Below the pieces are notes generated by a model. The model ran no database searches, was not told the DNA's origin, and saw only the letters and a list, made by a program, of their open reading frames with translations. A program made the position numbers and the translations under genes. From the NCBI GenBank assembly GCA_038030265.1, contig CM075941.1:19344001-19408000 (forward strand): a stretch of 64,000 nt of DNA. Reading direction: 5' to 3'. This DNA is from Corythucha ciliata. Taxonomy: Eukaryota; Arthropoda; Insecta; Hemiptera; Tingidae. Positions 57,374 to 64,000 of the stretch are shown piece by piece. The first letter of the stretch is position 1. Each line of letters opens with the position of its first letter.

Positions 57374-59503
57374 ATAACCGTGTTGAGGGGTGTATTGAGC
57401 ATTGAGGGCAGAAAAAGGGCTCCGAATAACTTAGTTTTTGGGAGTTCGTGGTGAGGTTCTCTCTTCTACTCATTATTTGATAGCTCTATGAGTTTGAGCC
57501 AAAAAATGTGAATAAAAAAGCCGATGAATCACGCCAAGTATATCCCATCTTGCTCATTCCTCGCACTTTTTTTGATGCTGAGGTCGATATCTTCATGAAA
57601 AATGAATCGATTTCATTTTATGACTAGGTCATTCGAAATCTTATGAAATGAGGAGTTTCGGCCTGAAACTAAAAGAGCTACCTTCACTTCAAGAAATCGG
57701 CGATAACTTCGTCCGAACACTGTTGGGATATGTCTTAGGCAGTGGCGAATGCTGGTTCGAAAGGCAGGGCAAGCAAGTCGGGCATCCAAAGAAACAAAAA
57801 TCACGTTTCAATTTTCAAAATATGTTACCTGAACACGTTCCCAGCGAGTTTATTAATTAGATATTAAGTATAAAAATTAGGCGTTCAACAAGATGTGTGT
57901 TGATACGAAAAACAGTGAAAACATGTCCAGACGATTAACCAGTTCAATTTTCAGACTTGAAAATTAGTCAACTGCATTGATAATAAATTTGGTAATTCGA
58001 ATAGTGAAATTCCAGAAAAGGCTCATTGCACCTGAAGCAGCCTGAACAATGTTTCAGACAGAGATATTCCCAACTTTTTCTGATCGAATCTGAGAATTCA
58101 TGTTGGCTTTTATGGGCCATTTTCATAGACAGTACTTGAATTGAAATTATCCTTATAGTCTCCGCTGAAATAGTTTAGCTTGAAAGAAACTCGTGCGTGT
58201 CACGGCCAGTCACGGTTTTATTTAAAGTGGAGTCCATGGATATGGGGCAAAATCTCCTCGAAATTCTACTTGCTCACAAGCATTGTTATTGTTATGTTTT
58301 ATTTTTTTCAAAAAACAAATAAGGACCAAGACAACGAAAAACGGACGAAAATAGAAACGGTTATAATCATGAGGGTATTCTGTAACTTTAAGGTAAAGGT
58401 ATCGCTGTCGTAATTCTTATGATTTAATTCATTTTCTTTTAAAACGCAACTAAATCACAAGTGCCTTTTCCGTGAAAATCCGACACCTTAAAGTTACAGA
58501 ATAGCCCCCACGGTCAAACACGAGTGGCTTACCTCCACGGACCTCCTCCAACTCGTTCATCGAATCAGAAGCAAACAAACAAGGAAGAGCGCTCCACGAG
58601 TAAAAATGCTGTACTACTTCTGGATACACGACTTGAGGGCTTTGTGAGAAAAGAATCTGAGATCTGAGATGAATAAAAACCAATTTTTGGCATTAAAAGA
58701 AAGACGATTGGACTCATTTATCGCTTTAATTCAATTAATGAGCTCAATTGGGATAGAAATGTTGAAGTAAAACGTCCGAAATATAGCATTTTGGACTTAT
58801 ATCGGCATCGTCCCTGCAAGCGGAATTCAAACCGCTTCTCCCAACGGTGAGGCCCGCCTCACATCTTCCTTGTTTATGATGAGAGGGATAATAATTGCTT
58901 CCTTCCTATTATTTTATTTGGCTTGTAAACAAATAAAATAACTGAATTTGTAAAAAAAAATCAAAAATAATAATTAACAATCAATTATTAATATTTCAAA
59001 AAGCTAAGTTCTTAGTCAACGATGAAACGTTCCAAAGTCAAAAAATTACCCACGAAAAAACTTGAAAATCACCCACAAAATTTAGGGCAAGCGGTGCTTG
59101 CCTCGCTTGCTCTGAGGATTCGCCACTGGTCTTAGGCACGTTTTCTATTACAGAACGAGAATTATTTTCGACTTATTTGATATTGGACTTCTATGAGAAA
59201 TAACGCGTCAGAAAGGTAATTTCGAACACTTTCCAACCCACTCCTCAGTTGTAGCGTGGAGACAAATAATTTTTCTATAACAGTAGTTTTTAAAGAGATT
59301 AACAACTAACGGCATCATATCATATATCATCATATCAGTGCATGGTTAGTAATAGGCGCGGGTAAAAGAGGGTTAGTGTTCTAGGGTTAAAGAGATTAAC
59401 ACCTAACAAAAAAAACACCAAAGAACTGTAATTATCTGTACGACTGCAGTCGCATTGCAGGTAAATCACGTTGCCCACCACGCAAGTAAAAGTTCTACAG
59501 TAC
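57374..59503. other. Central spacer of palindrome
   Basis: About 2.1 kb of unique sequence between the inner arms. It includes AGTGGCGAATGCTGG (57739) and the reverse GGATTCGCCACTGG (59116), the CAGTGGCGGA-type motif in opposite orientations, which may be ends of one dispersed element. No gene is supported; a plus-strand frame at 57648-57860 is unremarkable. Confidence 0.45.
58374..58510. mobile_element. Short hairpin element in spacer
   Basis: TATTCTGTAACTTTAAGGT at the left and ACCTTAAAGTTACAGAATA at the right are exact inverted repeats, about 90 bp apart. The pairing extends a few G/C bases outward. No target duplication is seen, so it may be a MITE or a chance-preserved hairpin. Confidence 0.5.
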
Positions 59504-60309
59504 GTTTTCGGCTTGCTTCAGTAACCCGAGGGGAAAAAAGGTTCCGCTGGAATTTCTTTGTTGCCTGGGACCATTTCATGAGCAATATTCGCTATGAGAA
59601 CACTTGTTTCCATGTCCCCGCGATGATTACAGTTCTCGGGTCGGACAGACCGAATATCCTCATTTACTACTAACTTTGACGTAAAATGAGCTGTAAAACG
59701 ATTAAAGACACATGAATTCAAGCTATTTTTCAAATTACCTGTGATAAGTTAACAAAACTAGTTTATCTAATAGCCGTTTTCATCAAATTAACAGGACAAT
59801 CCCATAAGAATACAGTTTCTCCTACTGCGTGTATCTCGACACCTATAGGAGATAACCGAGTATCATTTCTATTTTTTGGAAAGAGAATTTCATGATGATT
59901 AACTTCTTTGCTATGCATCAATGTCGTAACGTCAACGGTGAGGACGCTACACCGCATTGTTCACAAAAAGCAGTGAAGGGGTTCGAGAATAGTGTCACTT
60001 TTAACGCTATTATCTCTTAAGCGGTTGGAGCTACAAAAAACTTGTCGAGGACTAATTTTTGAGGAATTTTGTCAACATTGATTTGTTATCTGATGAGTTT
60101 TTGGGTGGGGCCTACAGTTTACGAACTAGAGGTAATAAAGTGAAAAATTATGCACGTTTTGCTACGTCCAGCAGCTAGCTCGTGGGCTAGAGGCGGGGAC
60201 GTTTGAGTACAACATCTCCAGACCCCTCCGAACAAATCCCAATCACAACTTTAGAGTTACCAGCTGGTTCAATCTATGCCTTTCTAAGAAGCATTCGTTT
60301 ACTAGACTA
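59504..60309 (-). repeat. Right inner arm of palindrome
   Basis: Reverse-complement partner of 56579-57373, including the mirrored frames on the minus strand at 59957-59763 and 59733-59518. Confidence 0.9.
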
Positions 60310-60465
60310 AAGGTTAAGAGTGAAGAATCACAGCTGTTTAGCCTGACTTTTCAACTTTTCCTCACTGCAGAGAGGAATAGTGTACTACACAGCGAGTGAG
60401 GCAGGGCCATCTTTATTAAAGTTGGGGCCCCGGGCCCGGAATAACAGTGGGCCTCCTCTTTTACC
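60310..60465. other. Unclassified DNA
   Basis: Contains GGGGCCCCGGGCCCGG near 60424-60440, similar to 50380-50400. Confidence 0.35.
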
Positions 60466-60469
60466 GAAT

Positions 60470-60680
60470 TTCGCTTACTAAAATGCATTTTGTACCTGAT
60501 TTAGTAATTTCACGGGTTTTACGCACTGAAACCCCATTTTTGCAGGTCTGACTCACTTAAAAAAACATGTTCGCTGATTTCTCACTCTAAAAACCATTTC
60601 GCGGATTTTTCTCGCTACAACCCAATTTTCGTGGTTTTGACTCACAGAAAACCCAATCGTGGTTGTTCTCCCAGGGGCCG
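60470..60680 (+). repeat. Degenerate tandem repeat, family B
   Basis: Units such as CGCTACAACCCAATTTTCGTGG and AAACCATTTCGCGGATTTTTC, about 30 bp. Present only on the right side of the palindrome. Confidence 0.65.
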
Positions 60681-60813
60681 AAAATTCCATGTTCAATGCC
60701 AATCACTCTCTGGGGGGAAAAACCTCAGTTATTCGACCAAAATTCCGAAATAGAATGCAACAAATACAGTTTTACAGCAGAGATGTTAGGTTTTGACAGT
60801 TCACGACCCTTTA

Positions 60814-61139
60814 AGGGGGTGTTGTACATGTGTTTCCTCGACCCCCTCCAACCATGCCTACTCCGCGTTACGGAAATTACCGCCGTATTTCTGCACCAAT
60901 CGTGGACTTCAAGGGCTCCTTTAAATCTTCAGGAAATTCCGCACAACCGTACGATCTTGCTTTCCTAAAAAGTCGTCGAAAGAGTGTGAATTTTCAAGGT
61001 AAAAGTTTATGTGCGTTTTACAGTTATTTTAGGGATGAAATATGAAAATGGAAGATCGTACGGTTGTGCGGAATTTCCTGAAGATTTAAATGAGCCCTTG
61101 AAGTCCACGATTGGTGCACAAATACGGCGGTAATTTCCG
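60814..61139 (-). mobile_element. Foldback element, copy D (loop reversed)
   Basis: Begins AGGGGGTGTTGTACATG after TTA (60811-60813). Arms GGAAATTACCGCCGTATTTC ... GTACGATC (about 60870-60957) and their complement (about 61050-61139) fold over about 90 bp. The loop between them is the reverse complement of the loop in copies A and B. The outer right end is missing at 61139. Confidence 0.8.
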
Positions 61140-61140
61140 C

Positions 61141-61935
61141 ATATATACTAGATTCATATATACCTCTACAAATATATTTCTTTATATATATGTATAATTA
61201 TAATGTAATGGCCGTTTTCTTGTTAGCACGATAACTCTCGAAGAAATCAATTTAGCGGAACGCGCTTTGGCACAAAAATCAGTAGTCATAAGACCCCGGT
61301 CGGTATTGCATTTGGGCCAAATCGGTCAACGTGGGGGGGGGGAATAGGGGATAAATGGTCAAATGGTCAAAACATCACTATCATTCACCAGTTGATTCTA
61401 GAAGCATTAGATTCGGTACGTATACTCCATGTTAGAGTAGCCTTGATCCCCATTTTAATTTTTCGAAAAAGTCAAGGTGGTGGGGGTGGTCCTTCCGGTG
61501 TGGAAGTGTAAAAATAGCGTTGAACTTCACTAGTTCATCTTAGCGCTCTAAAATTCGACTCAATAATTTAATGTAACGAAAGCCCTGGGTTCCATTGAGA
61601 TTTATCGAAAACTTTGATGGGGGAGGGTGAAATGGGGGATGAAATTTCAAAAAGAAAGCTTGAATTCACACGTTTAGGTATTATAAAATACGGCACAAAA
61701 ATTTAATATTACAAAGCCCTTGGAAAACTACCGAAACTTTTCGACATTCTGAAGAGAGGGTGGTGAAAATAGAGGAAGAAGTTTGGCTTAATGAAACAAA
61801 TAATGGTACCAAAATTATTAGTTCTGGGACGGCTTAGGGTATCCGTATACATAATGAAATGCACTCTTTCCGACCGCCAGCTGCCGGAGCGAAATTTTTG
61901 TTTATTTGACCTTGTTTTGCCGCAATTGTTTTTTG
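61141..61935. other. Unclassified DNA between palindrome arms
   Basis: Starts with TATATA-rich simple sequence (61141-61205). No gene is supported. Has no counterpart on the left side of the palindrome. Confidence 0.35.
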
Positions 61936-62104
61936 TCACAGCAATACATTTTTAAGCGATATAAAGTAATTATGTGATATACAAAAATTGGGTAAAATAA
62001 ACTGTAATAATTAACATAAAAGCACTGTCTATTAAGGTTAATTTGGCTGATCACCGAATTCCATTGTATTGATTAGTTTGCGGTCGATTATTCGCTCGAC
62101 AGGG

Positions 62105-62112
62105 TATAAAAA
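62105..62112 (+). promoter_or_regulatory. TATA box of right-arm peptide gene
   Basis: TATAAAAA 52-59 bases upstream of the ATG at 62164, in the context GGGTATAAAAAGAAGACCC, which the left arm shares. Confidence 0.72.
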
Positions 62113-62163
62113 GAAGACCCTCGTAAAGCAACGATTCGAAGTCGTAGGAAACTTGGAAATATC

Positions 62164-62369
62164 ATGGCTATGCCCGGAAAAGTGTTGTGTGCCTTCGCTG
62201 TCGTTGCCGTACTCCTGGTAATTGTGTACCTATTTCTTGCCAATTAATTTTCACAGTTCACACACTCACGCTTTTTCTCTGTTTATAGGCTACGTTGGGT
62301 CAAGTCCTGGCCGATGAAAAAAAGAAAACTGATCCTCTCACTGCTTTCTTAAATAAAATTGGTCGTTAG
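62164..62369 (+). CDS. Secreted peptide precursor, right-arm copy
   Basis: Exon 1 is 62164-62217, the intron 62218-62288 (GTAATT ... TTTATAG) and exon 2 62289-62369, giving 44 residues. The first ATG of two in-frame ATGs is used; ATCATGG gives G at +4. Residues 1-26 form a signal peptide with the cut after Val-Leu-Ala. The mature part is 18 residues: acidic Asp-Glu, then Lys-Lys-Lys, then an 11-residue segment beginning Thr-Asp-Pro-Leu, and a terminal Gly-Arg. If processed at the basic site and amidated, the product would be a linear 11-residue peptide amide; this is inference. Without splicing the frame ends after 27 hydrophobic residues, which is less plausible. It lies divergently from its identical twin, 7.8 kb away. 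Confidence 0.78.
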
Positions 62370-62705
62370 TTGTGATGATGCTACGATAGTAACGTACTGC
62401 TCAGTTGCCAACCCTTACCAAAACACAGAATACAAATAACCTAACATGTTAGAAAGAAGAGCATGGTGATGTGTATGTTCAAGTCTTTTGTAATCAATTG
62501 ACTGAAAAAGTAGTGACGTCTCATCACATAACTCACTTTCTAAACAAACTGTAAATACGGTAAATTTCGTAGGCTCGCAATTATAAACCACTGTAGTAAG
62601 CTCTTGAAGAAAATTGTTGGTTTTGTTTGGAAAGTGCCTACGGCGACGTTAGACACTTTTTCAGTCAATTGAATTAAATAAACGTACTCACAATCCACTG
62701 ACTTA

Positions 62706-63018
62706 TTTTTATGATATTTTTTTCGGGGGTGCCTTTCCCGGCCAAGCCGAGTCCAGCGACGCCAAGGCCACTAGTGGGCTCCTACGTCATACCTATCTAT
62801 CTAACTGTGCACTTCACGCCCGTACTACGCGGGCGTTTCGGTCGGTGCGCGGTTTGTTGAACGCACACCGCCGGGAGCGCCCACACGAAGCCGAGTGTGC
62901 CGCGTCACAGCACAGCTCGCCGCAGCCTTATAGTGTAGTGGGCAATGGCTGGATTCGAACCCAGGACCGCTGAGTTGCGAAGCGAGCATTGTATCCATTA
63001 CACCATCGAGGCGCGCCG
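62706..63018 (-). mobile_element. tRNA-derived SINE, right-arm copy
   Basis: Reverse-complement counterpart of 53528-53840 at the same place in the arm. B box complement at 62951-62961 and A box complement at 62995-63005. The flanking duplication has decayed slightly (AATCCACTGACTTA against AATCCACTTTCTTA), and the A/T tail differs by a few bases. Confidence 0.9.
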
Positions 63019-64000
63019 AATCCACTTTCTTAATTATATTCCGCAATTAATCACAGGAAATGGACCCAGAATTCACGTAGCCACCAATTAAGAGCAGGAT
63101 GCATTTCATGATAGGGCCAAAATTACTGGTCAGATGGTGTTCTATGTAACCTGACTGTTACATCAAGAGCGCGCCCTTCACGAAATTACTTGATCAGCCA
63201 AAATTGTGAGCGGAGTAGGATTTGGCGTGACCATGCCAAAAATTATTTGCCACAGTAATCGAAACCTAGTCGTTTCTTGGTATGTAAAACTTGAAGAAAA
63301 ATCATTTTCCAGGCATTTTCTCCCCGAAGCGGAATGCTATTTTTTGATGCATTCAATAATGTACGCGAAAAACGGGAACATGGAAGTATCGTGTGGTCCT
63401 GAGATGCACTGATCCAGGTTAAACTTGTGTTTAGGGTACAATTATTATTAATTAAAATAAAAAGGGGCTTTCGCGCCCTTTTTTGAAATTTCGACCGTTA
63501 TTTTGTGCTAAAAACGACGATTTTGGCTACAAAAAAAGTTGAATTTTTTGGGCAATATTGTAGTCAATTCGCAAGAAAATTTCACGAGGAATCCGAAAAT
63601 AAAAATATTAAAAAAATTCTGGAATCACTTGTTTTGAAGTTTTAACTAAAAACGAGGTTTCGGTACGGAGAGAACATGTTCGATAAATTATTTTTTCTCA
63701 AAATAAAGGCCATATTTATGCTTCACATACCAAGTAATGGCCAGGTTTTCATTTGCATGCAATTTATCGGGGAGAAAGCGACAGACCGACGGATTGCCGA
63801 AAACTCCTTTTTTTCAACCTTTCATAGGTTGTACATTAAGAATGTGAAGTCGAACTCAATTTTTTTCACGAACACCATACATCGATTCCCTATGAGGAAC
63901 ATCAATATGGAAGTGAAGTAGATGGCTTTGGTTTCAGCCGATTTCCTTGACTCCAGAGCGAGCCAGTGAGGTCCACCAGTTCCGTCAAGGATCTTATTGT

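Larger units (their letters stand above)
61936..64000 (-). repeat. Right outer arm of large palindrome
   Basis: Reverse-complement partner of 52547-54610, reaching the end of the window without losing similarity, so the true outer end is unseen. An 81-codon plus-strand frame at 63676-63921 is broken by a CGA to TGA change at the matching place in the left arm, so it is probably not coding. Confidence 0.92.

Noticed and set aside
62164..62250. Unspliced 27-residue hydrophobic peptide
   Set aside because: A clear GT-AG intron joins exon 1 to a second exon that completes a signal peptide and a processed tail; read-through gives only a bare hydrophobic stub.
63676..63921. An 81-codon gene in the right arm
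   Set aside because: The matching frame in the left arm is broken by a CGA to TGA change, and no features are seen in the product.

Overview
The window reads as nuclear DNA of an animal, most likely an invertebrate and plausibly an arthropod. It is AT-rich, has no bacterial gene packing or long ORFs, and carries a short GT-AG intron, a TATA-driven split gene, a tRNA-derived SINE, a decayed non-LTR retrotransposon and many miniature inverted-repeat elements (MITEs). The species cannot be named from sequence alone.

About a third to a half of the window is old, heavily diverged tandem repeat. At least five related families have units of about 20-32 bp. Several share a CGCG core inside an AATTCGCG or AATTTCGCG context, and they lie in blocks of both orientations (main blocks near 1.8-2.9, 3.6-5.0, 7.6-10.7, 15.3-19.1, 23.4-27.1, 31.2-34.4, 37.1-44.7 and 50.6-51.6 kb). 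Between and inside the blocks sit short inverted-repeat elements, several with visible target-site duplications: TTA or TAA (PIF/Harbinger-like), 8 bp (hAT-like) and 9 bp.

Genes are few. The best single-copy candidate is a three-exon gene at 34640-35331 for a small single-pass membrane protein with a basic helical tail. Weaker exon candidates lie at 5.8, 7.0, 16.6, 28.9-29.8, 35.9-36.2, 45.4-45.9 and 47.9-48.2 kb. A broken reverse transcriptase gene lies on the minus strand at 37845-39154.

The most striking region is 52.5-64.0 kb, a large interrupted palindrome. Outer arms (52547-54610 and 61936-64000) and inner arms (56579-57373 and 59504-60309) are near-identical reverse complements. Each outer arm holds the same two-exon gene, divergently oriented, for a 44-residue secreted peptide precursor with a signal peptide, a Lys-Lys-Lys site and a C-terminal Gly-Arg amidation signal. 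Each outer arm also holds the same SINE at the same position. The segments between outer and inner arms do not match; each holds different later insertions, including a three-deep nested MITE on the left and a foldback element on the right.
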